A stretch of DNA of 64,000 bases, taken from Amorphophallus konjac. Taxonomy: Eukaryota; Streptophyta; Magnoliopsida; Alismatales; Araceae. The position numbers and the translations under genes are program-made. The DNA lies in assembly GCA_022559845.1 (NCBI GenBank), contig CM040125.1:329847829-329911828 (forward strand), written 5' to 3'. The notes under the pieces are model-generated. The model had not been told where the DNA came from. It saw nothing but the letters and a program-made list of their open reading frames with translations, and did not search any database. Of this stretch, positions 1 to 10,261 are shown one piece after another; the first letter of the stretch is position 1, and each line of letters starts with the position of its first letter.

Positions 1-482
1 TATACCACACCAACTCTAAACCTAGAGCCTTGGGGGATTTCTCCCATACCAGAAACTGATCAGGGTCTTTGCCAAACATCATTACACCTGGAGTTCCATG
101 CCAAGGAACTGCCAACTTCTCAACTTTCTTCTTAGCTAATCAACCAACATCTACCAACTCCTGGTGTCTACACACCTCACAGAACCGTTGGGACCAAGAA
201 GCAACACACAACGTCATTGCCCCAAAGCACATTCTCATGAGCGAATGAGTGCCTTCCTTCCTCTATAATACTCTAGTCAATGGCGCCACGATCTATACTC
301 AACCTCAACCTTCTCGATCTCTGCTGCAACCAGGTCATTCCTTCAATCACCACTATCTTACCTCAACTGGGTCCCCAATGCCTTTATCATCATACGCTCG
401 GCGCACCACTCAAAAAGAATTATAAGGACACTCGTTAACCCAATTAGCTTTACCAACTACTCTTAGCATCCATAACCCAATT
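1..482 (-). pseudogene. Ty3/gypsy pol relic, distal part
   Basis: Decayed minus-strand remnant of a Ty3/gypsy polyprotein. It continues, across the solo LTR at 483-2229, the integrase C-terminal relic found at 2264-2850. Near 20-110 a minus-strand reading WHGTPGVMMF followed by KDPDQF and SPKALG loosely resembles the integrase core segment (HGVP..IVSDRDP..F....KALG). No frame stays open for more than a few dozen codons and the catalytic residues are not preserved. The order is odd, because a core-like piece lies beyond the C-terminal piece; the first 130 bases may therefore belong to a second gypsy fragment. A relic of pol is likely, the exact domain is uncertain. Confidence 0.4.
438..474. 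repeat. 37-bp tandem duplication, second copy split by an LTR
   Basis: The unit beginning ACCCAATTAGC and ending CATCCATA occurs at 438-474. It occurs again as 475-482 plus 2235-2263, interrupted after its first 8 bases by the solo LTR at 483-2229. Apart from that interruption the copies match, so the duplication existed before the LTR element inserted. Confidence 0.8.
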
Positions 483-1249
483 TGTTGATCGGGGATAGGC
501 AGATTTAGAGGGGAGGGGTGAATAGATCAGCCCCTTTTTGCCCTTCTTTGCGGAAATAAAAACTAAGACTAACACAGTAGAAAAAGATGCAGTTATTAGT
601 TAATATCTGAGAAGATAGATGCACACAGGATGCCTGGAAATGGTCCTATCAAGCTTCTACCGCTGGAACAAACGAGAAGACAAACCACAAGACAAGATCT
701 TTAAGGTGGTTCAGTCTCAATCTAGAGACCTACGTCCACCCCTCACACAACACAGTGAGGTTTCACTAGTGCCAACACACTACAGTTGATTCACAGCTTC
801 TAACTAAGAGATACACTCTCACACTCCGCTGTCACACAACTTGTGGGATCACAACCCAAACCACACAGATAGGCGACCACGCCTTCTGTCTTCCTACACG
901 TAGGTAGGGATCTAATGATATGAAGTTTGTTTAGAAGAAAAGCAAACTAAATGTGAAATGGCCAGACAGAGTATCGTAATGAAAGCGCTATGACAAAGAA
1001 GTCTCCTGTCTGGGAATGAGCTTGAAAGAGCCTTGGCTTTCTTCCTCTCGTTGACTCTTCATAGCAGCCATGGAAGAGTTCTTTTCGTCGTGAGGAAGAG
1101 AAAATGTCTTCTTCTAGGTTCACTCACGCCGACAGCATCAGGACGAAGAGTAGCTTGGACAGCAGGCTTTCTTCTTCTTCATTTTCTCCTCAGCACTCTT
1201 CTCAGCTCACTTCTGCTCTTCTTAGCTTTCAAACTGGAGCTCATGCTCC

Positions 1250-1259
1250 TTATATATAT
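1250..1259 (-). promoter_or_regulatory. TATA box of family C LTR
   Basis: The minus strand reads AATATATATAAG immediately downstream of the motif array and upstream of the conserved R block. This is the expected place for the pol II TATA element of an LTR promoter. Confidence 0.55.
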
Positions 1260-1565
1260 TGGTGTCCTAGGGCAACACCAACGTTGTCCACTTTTCAAGC
1301 AACACCCAGAATGTCACATCCACATTATTTGATCTGCTTCCACTTGCACAATTGACTCCATCCTTGTCAAGTCTGCAGGAATGTGGGTAGGTAGGAGACC
1401 ATAGCAGCGAAGGTACGATTTTCTTCAGAAAATATCTCTGCCAACTCATAGTCTTCTGACACCGACGCAATCTGACGGCTTTTTCCAGAGCAAACGGATC
1501 CTCTGGATTAAGTTCCGGTTCTTGAAATCAGCTTCCATCGGATTCAGATCCGTTCTGGATGAACA

Positions 1566-2112
1566 CAGTGTGTCGACACTTTCCTGGCAGCGTGTTGAGA
1601 CATTCCTTTGAATATCTTGGAGAATCGTTATGGTTGATCATGGATGTGTCGACACTTTTCTATCAGTGTGTCGAGACATCCCTTTAAAAAGCCTTGTAGA
1701 TAGCTTCTACCGGTTTCAAGCATGTTCTGGTTGAACGATGATGTGTCGACACTTCACCTCCAGTGTGTCGAGACATCCCTTTGAAATCTTGAAGTACCAT
1801 GGCTAATGAGTCGAGACAACACCAAACGGTGTCGAGACATGTGAGCCATGTGCAGGGTTGTTGTAAGAAGGTGTCGAGACATGAGCGCCTTGTGCAGAGA
1901 TTATCACACAAAGTGTCGACACTTTTCACTCAGTCTGTCGAGACATCGGTGAATCCAAATACTTTGTCAGAACGCTTCAGCTTGAATTCTTCTAGATGTA
2001 TCGAGACATGAGTTGGATGTGTCGACACATTTTGGTATGCCGGAGCTCAAATGTTGGAATTTCAACATAATCTCTTCTGGATGTGTCGAGACAAGATGGG
2101 GATGTGTCGAGA
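1566..2112 (-). repeat. U3 array of GTGTCGACAC/GTGTCGAGAC motifs
   Basis: About 15 copies of a 10-bp motif alternate between the palindrome GTGTCGACAC and the variant GTGTCGAGAC (for example 1570, 1741, 1829, 1869, 1912, 2020, 2080). Copies often come in pairs about 22-28 bp apart, separated by unrelated sequence. The array lies wholly upstream of the TATA box within U3. No function is known to me; transcription-factor binding or pairing in RNA are both possible. Confidence 0.8.
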
Positions 2113-2263
2113 TGTCACTTAATGAGATTCTTCTGCACTTGTTTAATCAATTTATCAAACCAAATTAAGTTAGATATTTCTCAAACATCTACTAATGATT
2201 TATTATCATCAAAACCAAGGGACACAACACAATAAGCTTTACCAACTACTCTTAGCATCCATA

Positions 2264-2850
2264 CCAGGATCCAAATAGCACTTCCTTAACATGCACCAAT
2301 CTCGAATCAGAATCGAGAATGATAACCTTGATCGGAGCCTGTCAAACAATGTTCCCATCCAGGGCAATGTATCCACACTCTACCTCATGACTATTCCAAC
2401 TGGCCACGATCTGCATAAAGTTTATTTGCCAACTTGCTCCATTGCAGCTACACTGAGCGCCTCACGGAGAAGACTAGCATGAACATAGTCCTTATTCAAC
2501 AGCTCTCCAACTCTCTCGGTGCCATACAGCATGATACCTCGGACGATGGCATGACAACTGATGCTACTTGCATGGCCAACACAATCTCTCACCGAGGGAC
2601 CATTCTCTATAATTGACTATAAAACTCCCAAACTTCATTCACCACTAGAATATTCTTTGATCTCTGCTACCGTTCTAATCCAAGAGCCCGTGGGTCATGG
2701 GCCCCCCGTGCTTTCGCTACACAACTTTGCACAACCTACACCACCAAAGCGAGAAAGTTCTGGTATTTACCCTAAAATGAACGCCAACTCCATCGGTTGA
2801 ATCCATAAAAATAGGGTGAGGGACTTGAGTCTAGGGCACAGACCCTCTCT
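2264..2850 (-). pseudogene. Ty3/gypsy integrase C-terminal relic
   Basis: A minus-strand reading shows scattered integrase C-terminal landmarks: GIMLYG followed by GELL (family pattern FEALYGR...WDEVGE) around 2490-2550, and CMLRKCYLDPG at about 2263-2296 (family pattern VSMLRKY.PDP). Stops and frameshifts are frequent. The family C solo LTR inserted just beyond the MLRKC motif. Gag lies only a few hundred bases upstream (2990-3836), so protease, RT and RNase H have been deleted. The assignment rests on motif order, not on an open frame. Confidence 0.55.
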
Positions 2851-2989
2851 CTTGGTCTGGCCATTCACCTATAACACCAACGCTACAATACGAAACACAT
2901 AGTCTGGCTAGTGATCCTAGTCGCTCTCTACCACACTATTGCACTCTTCACGATAGGAATAAGCATAAAACTCCTATATGCAACTCTAC

Positions 2990-3836
2990 TGCGAACACAT
3001 AGGACACTATGATAGACTCCTCAATACGCTCAAGGAAATTCACAGACGTAAATACACTCTTATATTAGAACTGCCCTGTTATAGACTCCCGGGTTCTCAA
3101 AGAATCCACCTCCAGAGTCGACGTTGTCAGATACATTGCATCCAAATATGTCACACGAGCTATGATTACGTCTGCCGAAGCTCTACCCTCAAGCCCCAAA
3201 TAAACTACAGGGTCCTCAATGTCTCATCCACCATCACGTGCAGGGCATAATGACCCAACTCCATGAATCAGGCCCGATACTGAACCACTGACATCTCATC
3301 CTGAGTCAGATTCATGAACTGGAACATCTTCCCTGTCTGCGGATACATAGGGCTGAAAGCTCGGTCAAACACCTATATGAAATCCTACCATGAGATCTGC
3401 CGAAGCGGTCGAGACTAGAAGGTTGTCTCCCACTCCGTAGACCACCATGAAAGACCTAAACCCTACAACTGATAGCTCACCAGCAACTCTCATCATCAGC
3501 ACACTCCATTGATCGGAAGACCTACTCCATAGTGTCGATCCATGGCCTTGCTGCATCAGGATCCAACTAGCCCATAAACTGGGGTGGCTGAAACTCTAGG
3601 AACTCCCTCAAAACACCCTAATGGCCACCTTGCGATGAAGTACCCTCACCAGCCTCTTGGCCCTAGCACTGCTGACTCTAATGCTACACAAAGAACTGAT
3701 ACATGCCAATGAAGAACTATGCCTGACTCAGCTCACTTGGGGCCGCAACCACCGTAGAAGATAACTCTCTAGTCGACTCCTCCTGAGCCCCAGCCGACAA
3801 TTCCTGCAATGAACAAATATGCCTTCTCGGCGCCAT
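2990..3836 (-). pseudogene. Ty3/gypsy gag relic
   Basis: The minus-strand reading starts MAPRRH at 3836. It contains FLEFQPPQF, then DPDAARPWIDTME, then MECADDE, then FMNLTQDEMSVVQYRA and FMELGHYA, then FIWGLRVELRQ. This is the order and spacing of the plant gypsy capsid domain (Retrotrans_gag: WL..ME..F, L.QG.MSV.EY...F..LSRYAP, F..GLR..LR). At least six in-frame stops interrupt it, one of them just before FMEL where the family has Arg, consistent with CGA to TGA decay. Gag packages element RNA into virus-like particles. The primer site at 3975-3987 lies just upstream, so this is the 5' end of a minus-strand element. Confidence 0.75.
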
Positions 3837-3974
3837 CTCCCCTCTTCTAGCACATGCACAAAAAATGATGTGATAAATAAAACAAAACACCCTAAGCTAG
3901 CTGTCGACTGTACTAGACACTTTGGACTATTAAACACTGCAATTACTTCAAATTCATATGCACATTCACAACCT

Positions 3975-3987
3975 CGCTATGATACCA
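3975..3987 (-). other. Primer binding site of gypsy relic
   Basis: The minus strand reads TGGTATCATAGCG, a close variant of the initiator tRNA-Met site TGGTATCAGAGC. It sits two bases inside the LTR edge near 3990 and upstream of the gag relic, which fixes the element's orientation. Confidence 0.75.
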
Positions 3988-3989
3988 AC

Positions 3990-4352
3990 TATAACGACCC
4001 AAGATCAGAGTACCAAAAAGTAATCGACGCTACCCGAATCCTTACTTGTCACCCATGAGCCATGGAGCTTGGAAGGTTAGATTAACGTTGTGAGAGTGCA
4101 TGGAAATTTAAAATAAATGTGAGCGCCAACTATAGAATTAATTAACTAATGATAGGGATAGAATTAACAATTTATAATAAATAATTACATTATAGAGTTT
4201 AGTCCACATACAGTCAACAACAAAAGGAAACGTACTCAGCCACGGGTAGTACCCCGACTCTGGCAAGCTGGCGCTACGAACTGCTGTTGGCATCGCCCAA
4301 AACCTTATAAGCATGCCGAAGGACGCCAAACCTAAAAAAAAGGGGTGAGCCT
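3990..4352 (-). mobile_element. Ty3/gypsy LTR, proximal part, cut by copia B
   Basis: LTR sequence of the minus-strand gypsy relic, adjoining the primer site. It is homologous to 13226-13540 in the same orientation: both contain CACCCATGAGC, then CTATGCCAGGCTGGC or CTCTGGCAAGCTGGC, and GGGTGAGCCT. Copia B is inserted at 4352/4353 and the rest of the LTR probably resumes near 12569. Confidence 0.65.
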
Positions 4353-4859
4353 TGTTGGGTAACTTGGTTGGTACGCTACTAGGATCTAGAGGGGGGGTGA
4401 ATAGATCCTTTCAAAACTAATACCCGATTTAAAAATTAGTTCAGTCAATTAGCAAATAGTAGATTGGTGGAACACTTATGTTCCCAGATAAGACATGCAG
4501 AAGTAAGACAATTTGATTCTTCATAAAGGACGATCACAGCAAATCATGCACAAGATGGCTCAGCCAAGCAAGATGTGTGATCACGGTGCTGAAGTCACCT
4601 AAGCTCAAAGACAGTCCTTTAACCAAACAGCACGCAAGGCTTGAGTGTGTATAAGCACCGAGCGAGCTAGAGTGTGTATTTACTGTTCACAAGCAAAGCA
4701 CAAACTATGCAGAAATGAAACATGCAAATACCTGCGAATGGGGATGGAGGATAAGGAGCAATCGCACGAAACACAACCCACTACACAGGAATTTTTAAGG
4801 TGGTTCGGTCTGCAAACCCACAGACCTACATCCACCCCTCACCAAACCTGGTGAGGCTT

Positions 4860-5200
4860 CACTACACAAGGATGAATCCTCACGAGGACGAAGTCATCAA
4901 CACACACGGGGATGAATCACCCCCCACACACGTTGCAACACGCAGCAATGGGGATGAACCCCATACACACGAGGACGGATCCACACGAGGACAAAGTCAC
5001 CACACTGCAAAACTGCAGCACACGGGGACAAGCCCCACACACGCGAGGTTAAATCCTCACGACGACAAAGTCCTCACACTGCAAAACTGTAGCATACGAG
5101 AACAAGCCCCACACACACACACATACAAAAACAAAGAAAAACAAACACACTGCAAGTGCAGCAAAACATGGGGACAACTCCCCAGGACACACACGGCTGA
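4860..5200 (-). repeat. R-region array of mini-hairpins, copia B
   Basis: About eight short inverted repeats are spaced 25-50 bp apart within CA-rich DNA: AGGATGAATCCT, TGGGGATGAACCCCA, GGGGACAAGCCCC, GAGGTTAAATCCTC and GGGGACAACTCCCC among them. Stems are 4-5 bp with 4-6 nt loops, and most are followed by a CACAC run. The array is transcribed as part of the leader if the TATA box at 5571 is used. Families A and A' carry similar stems at the same place. Confidence 0.65.
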
Positions 5201-5570
5201 ACACAGCCAAAGGCACTTCCGAACTCTCAAGCACAGCACCGGACACCCACTGTTAAACAGATGTGAGTTGCAAATGAAAAAAAATAAGACACAAAGCAAA
5301 AAGATTGCAACTGTGGCTTCAGATCAAGGTCTTGAAGCACTATCAGGCTTAGGACGGCTGCAAGGAGGGCTACACTCCTTTCTTCTTCTTCTCCTTTAAC
5401 AACACTGGTTTAGGTCGAAGTAGGACTAGGCTGCTCACTCTTCTTCTCTTCTCTCCTTTTCTTCCTCTCAGATTTTCTGCTAAGGCACATGCTCTCTTCT
5501 TCTAAGACAGTAGCAACACAGGAACCAACAGTGAAGCAGTAGCAGCAGCTCTCTTCATGCAGAGAGCTTC

Positions 5571-5580
5571 TTATATATAG
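5571..5580 (-). promoter_or_regulatory. TATA box of copia B LTR
   Basis: The minus strand reads CTATATATAAG, between the U3 motif cluster and the R-region hairpin array. Confidence 0.6.
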
Positions 5581-6146
5581 AAGAGATGGTGGAGAGTTTT
5601 CCCTCCAGGATCCTGGGATCTAATTGGTCAGAGAAAAATAGACTTCTTTCAAATGAGCTTCTTCCCTAGTGACCTTTGATTGGTCCAACATAGCTGTAAG
5701 TGCAGGACAAAAAGACTCTTTCCAGACTTCATTTTCATTGGTCCAGCGGAGGCAAAACAATTTTCTATCCAAGGTCTGTATTTGTTTGGTTGAAGCAGAA
5801 ATGATTCTTCTTGGGTAAGGAGCTCTTTCAAATCTTCCTTCTGAATGGCCCAGGATAGAAAAGGATAGACCTTTGTCCTAGGTGCCTTTCTTGGACTGGA
5901 ACCTGATTGGATGTGACCAAAAAGACAGAGTGCCATAAGACTGACCTTTCCAAAATGTGATGCCTAAAAATCTGCCTCCAAAAAGGTGTACTGACATCCT
6001 TATAATGGAAAGGTTGGATCTCTGTCCTAGCATTTTTTTCAGACCTCAAAAAGTGTGTTTTTGGAGGTTTACGTCGGTATTTTTTATCCTTTGGATAATC
6101 TCAGAAAGTGTTGCAGGTTTGACGGATTTATGCTTGAAGGCTTCTG

Positions 6147-6408
6147 GTGCGTCGACGCAGTGATGGGGTGGAGTCGACTTAGCTTAATAGATTCTTGAAA
6201 TGTTGGTGAGCTGGCCTTCATGGAGTCGCCGCAGCATGCATGGTGCGTCGACGCATCCTTTTATAGATGTGTTTACAACGCTTTCTGGGAGGCCCTGGCG
6301 TTGACGCCCTGAGACTTTGCGGTCAACACAGCCTTGTGAAATTCACCAGTCAGACTGTTGTTGGAGCTGGTGAGGTCGACGCAACTCACTAGGTGAGGTC
6401 GACGTAGC
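6147..6408 (-). repeat. U3 cluster of GTCGACGCA motifs, copia B
   Basis: GTCGAC occurs at 6151, 6173, 6247, 6375 and 6399, mostly as GTCGACGCA and twice as the longer palindrome TGCGTCGACGCA. Degenerate relatives lie at about 6226 and 6300. The cluster lies 330-590 bp from the LTR start, upstream of the TATA box. Confidence 0.8.
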
Positions 6409-6743
6409 ATTGTGCAAATTGAATTTTCTTTCTTTTGTCAAAGCATTTCTTGGTTTCTGTGCTTCCAAAGAACCTTTGCACTTGGGAGATTGATCTAAAA
6501 AGCTTGATCTGCCAATATCACCTTCTCAAAGTGACTTGCTTGCTTTCTCTTAATCTTTGCTACCATTGATTCATTTAAACCTTCTACCTTCTATAACATT
6601 TGACTTACTTAGCTGCAGAAGTCTGTTGACTTTCTTGGATCTTAACTTATCTTTAATCTGAACTAAGGGCATGTTGACATCATCAAACACATTAAACCCA
6701 TCAATGAGTCATAATCAGACATCATCAAAACCTAGGATACAAT

Positions 6744-6760
6744 GATTCTCCCCCTTTTTT
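6744..6760 (-). other. Polypurine tract of copia B
   Basis: The minus strand reads AAAAAAGGGGGAGAATCA directly before the 3' LTR start TGTATCC. This is the standard second-strand priming tract and fixes the orientation. Confidence 0.85.
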
Positions 6761-7220
6761 GTGATGGCAATTATGAGTCATTGATGTCATAAAAATCAAC
6801 ATTCAATGCATGATATGATTCAACATGATAAGCATTATTCCACATTCTCTCCCCTTTTATGCATTCTCTTCCCTTTATCAACACTCTCCCCATTTTGCAC
6901 TCTCCCCCCTTTATTGTCAAAGTTAATGGCTCCACCATTCTTAATGACTCCACAAGTCTCTCCAATTATCAATGACACCACAATTCTCTCCCCCTTTGCC
7001 ATCAGCAACGAGGGCTTAGACTTAAGCCACTTTCAGAGTCAAAACAAGAGTATATGGAAGAGCATGATACATTTTAGCTCATCAAGCAATAAAAATTCAT
7101 TTCAACTTATCAAGCAGTAAATTAAACTATCATGAGGAAGAACAATGCATGAAGGCAAGCATCAAATCAGATGTAAATACAGGGAGATCAAACACTGCCA
7201 TTAAGTAGATGAAGCCAGTT

Positions 7221-7813
7221 GATACCAATTGATGCAATTGTTGATACCAATTGTTGAAATAAGAAGGCTGATACCAGTAGAGGATTTCAAAATCAGATAG
7301 AAAATACTGATACCACTTGTCAACTGATACCAATTGTTAAGATTGCATATTCTTTTCAGATATCAAATGGCAATAAGCAAGCAAACCTGAAGAGAGAGGA
7401 TTTTCATATATCAACAATGAATTGTCCTGATAGCAAATGGTTGAGAGGAATTTTAGTCTGAAGCACTTCTCATATATACAGAGTTATTGATTTTCCAGAA
7501 TCTTTAGTTATAGAACTCCAATAATAAATCTCTTATCTTTAGTTTGGTTTAAATATGATGAATTTTGAGTTCATCAATTATGAGTGGTTGAAAATTTCTG
7601 CATTCAAAATTAATAGAAATGAACTGATACTACATATAAAGATCAGGTTAACCTCTTTTCATCCTACTCATTCAATTCTATTAGCCCCTTTGAGAGTAAC
7701 TACAATTAGTATTGAAGTTAAACACTTTGAAGTTTCTGATTTTATCCATGGGGTGCTACCATTTTCAGATTTTTCTCTTGAAGCCAATTATTTTTCTCTT
7801 GATACCAATTGTT
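7221..7813 (-). repeat. Multiple PBS/LTR-junction-like motifs in copia B
   Basis: GATACCA occurs six times (about 7221, 7243, 7270, 7309, 7326, 7801). Four copies continue as GATACCAATTG. On the minus strand this reads AACAATTGGTATC, the LTR end plus the start of the primer site. The copy at 7324-7339 matches 16 bases of the LTR/PBS junction of element Z (51970-51985). The real B primer site is at 12121-12132. Confidence 0.75.
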
Positions 7814-8725
7814 ATGGTTTTTCATTTTTCAAGAGCATTCCGATGTGGCATGCACCTTTTGATGTGAGGATGCACGTTGATCAGATGCCAGCACCCCCAG
7901 TGACTCAGTGTAGCTTACCATTCTGCTTCAATTAGAACAGAGGTAGCAAGGCACTTCATGACTTTGTCCACTCCACTCCATTGGTGAAGGGACTCGGTTT
8001 CTCAGTGAGTCTTTGCCATTACTCTGCCTTAGGGCATTGAATCTTCAGTACACATATTTTTACGTGAGGATACAAATTTATCAGACAATAGTATCCCCAG
8101 TTACTCAGTGTGACTAAATTCATTGCTTTCATTAAGTGTGGCCCTTTTTGGAATTTTTCAGATTGGATTGATGTTTAAAAATAATACTGAAATGAAGTTC
8201 CTCAAACCAAGATGCCTTTGTACTTAAAATAAACTTTCAGATTTAAGAAGGCATAACATGTCAGAACATGAAAGATTGGTTTAGGTCCATTGAGTCTGAA
8301 TACAGCCACTTTTAAGACCATTCAACTTTAAAGCTCAAGAAATCATTAAATTTAAACCAACAGTTTTCATATCTTGGGCAATCATAGAACTCCATAAAGG
8401 AAGATTCTTCTTTTAGAATTTACTCTGATAAATGAACTCAGCAATAGATAGACATTCTTCCAAGAGTTCAAGGCGTTCAAGGAATTTGGAGTAGGCAGCG
8501 AGATATCTGAGCAAACTGATGATGTTCCAAGTAAGTTCAAGCGAGAGAAGACATAAGGCAGATTGGCAGATCAATAGGTTTTAGCAGGAATGCTCCCCCT
8601 TAATGAGTGACTTGCAGGATGGTTGTTAGGTGGAGCAAGGGAAGTGATGCTCATGAGCCATAAGTAAGCACAGTTCAGTCTGAAGATGAGAATTGAAGGA
8701 ATATAAATAGCAGGATCAGATGAGC

Positions 8726-8908
8726 TGGTGCGTCGACGCAGGCACCGTATGGTGTCGGTGCACAAGGCTCAGATAGAAAGTAGGTTTCAAGAGGAATCAA
8801 CTACTGGGTCGACGCTGCAAGTTCTGTGGGTCGACGCAGTCTGGCAGACAGCAACACAAGAGACCCTTACAAGCATGATTCGACTCATTGCAGAGAGTAA
8901 GTCGACCT
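8726..8908. repeat. Internal GTCGAC cluster of copia B
   Basis: GTCGAC occurs four times: in TGCGTCGACGCA (8728-8739), GGGTCGACGC, GGGTCGACGCAG and AAGTCGACC. This is the same motif as in the U3 of this element. Two more copies lie in the gag C-terminal region at about 10608-10640 and one near 10699. Confidence 0.75.
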
Positions 8909-10261
8909 AATCAAGCCGCCAGGAAGGTTTTCACAAGAATTTGAAGTTCAGATGGCATAGGGTCTTGCCAGATTCCAAAGGCATTCAGCAAACACACTTT
9001 TTTTAAAATTAATACATGAATCATGACACATTTTATTTTTACAAACATGACAGCTGAAATAATGAACATCAAGGGAACAGACTTAAACATGTTTGCATGT
9101 TTGTTTAACACTAAAACTTCTCCTCTAAAGGTCCATTGTTCAAGAAGCACACACAAGAGTTATACAAGTGCAAATGTGAGCAGTTTATTAAAACAAAGCA
9201 ATCTCCTTCTGAGAATATGCAATCAATTCATATGTCAACAAAGTATGCAAGGATGCAGTTCAAGAATGCCTTCACGAGAATCAACAAGAGGGTATGCAGC
9301 CTATGACTTAGTGAACATTTGACCCATAATACTCGACAGAGAACTTGATCCAAAGATCCTCTCACACATAATGATAGTTTCCAGATGGACATAATCCAAC
9401 CTTCCACAAATCACCATTCTATATACCAAGGGGTCATGACATGATGATGCATTGAAAATGCAGTACATGCTAACATGAAGAGTAGAATTTTCAAATTCTC
9501 TTAGCATGATATGCATGAAGAAGCATAAGAGACCACAAAATGATGCTCAATGTTCACAACACATGCAGACTCAAGATATTTGCAATGCATTCTAAACTGG
9601 AAAGCAGATTTCTTAAACTCCCCCTCAATGCAGTCAATAGTGCAAGTGTTCACAAGATCAAATGATTGAAATTTAAGGCGGCCATGACAGACATCATCAA
9701 GTGATTGTTAGTGATGATGACCCAAAAACTCATATGGCTACTAAGAGAAACAAAATCAAGCTGAGCCATAGATCTTACAAAACATTAGCTATAAGTTCAT
9801 CATCGCATCCATTTCATTAGTATAACAGATTTTTCATGAATTGAACAATTGAAGTATCTGCCTTTTGGTACGAGGTGTAGAACGTAGATCCGAAGATCAC
9901 CTCACGCAAGGTGCTATCTTTCTAATAGGCTCATCCCATCACTCCAATATGCACCTTTTAATATACCAGAAGGCTAGACAAATTCAAAGTGAAGTTAACT
10001 TATGCAGACATCATTCAAGCGGCCCATACCAGTTTTTCAAATTCAGTTGCATGGGGGTTTTTCAGAGATTCAGGAAGGAGAACTCAGACTTGTGTAGAAT
10101 TTATTATAAGAAAGAAGGAGCTTAACTGCAACAACTAATAAAAGAACCTAACATGCAGAATTAACATGAACTGAATTTTTTTATTTACAAACTTGTGCCT
10201 TGAGCTTTAGTTTCCTGATAATCCTTTATTCAGCTCCAAGGCACTCCTACATCCAAGATTC

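Larger units (their letters stand above)
483..2229 (-). mobile_element. Copia solo LTR, family C
   Basis: A 1747-bp LTR on the minus strand, starting TGTTGTGTCC at 2229 and ending GATCAACA at 483, with no internal region. Flanks are CAATT (478-482) and CAATA (2230-2234), a 5-bp target duplication with one mismatch. From its 5' end it carries a GTGTCGA motif array, a TATA box, a hairpin (AACCAC 683-688 / GTGGTT 706-711) next to a conserved GAGGGGTGGACGTAGG block (about 730-745), and a U5 hairpin at 502-528 (6-bp stem with one wobble pair) around a C-rich loop. It resembles families A, B and Z in architecture rather than in overall sequence. It most likely arose by LTR-LTR recombination of a complete element. 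Confidence 0.85.
4353..6741 (-). repeat. 3' LTR of copia B
   Basis: A 2389-bp LTR starting TGTATCCTAGG at 6741 (minus strand) and ending CCCAACA at 4353. U3 holds a GTCGACGCA cluster and a TATA box at 5571-5580. R holds a hairpin array (4860-5200), then GAGGGGTGGATGTAGG (about 4830-4845), then the pair GTGGTT 4800-4805 / AACCCA 4775-4780. U5 has a perfect 8-bp stem (4381-4388 with 4402-4409) around a 13-nt C-rich loop. It matches 12135-12546 closely over the shared 410 bp. Confidence 0.85.
6761..10261 (-). other. Non-coding interior of copia B
   Basis: 3.5 kb lie between gag and the 3' polypurine tract, where an autonomous element would have pol. No frame on either strand shows a protease (DSG), integrase or RT (YVDD) motif; the longest open stretch (7555-7935, plus strand) has no recognisable motif and runs against the element. 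The stretch is AT-rich with scattered homopurine runs. It holds the PBS-like copies (7221-7813) and a GTCGAC cluster (8726-8908); otherwise I see nothing in it. Confidence 0.6.

Noticed and set aside
2230..2263. A 34-bp target-site duplication of the family C LTR
   Set aside because: Better explained by a pre-existing 37-bp tandem repeat plus a normal 5-bp duplication (CAATT/CAATA).
7555..7935. Plus-strand 126-codon frame inside copia B
   Set aside because: Antisense to the element, no recognisable motif, in the AT-rich non-coding interior; treated as chance.
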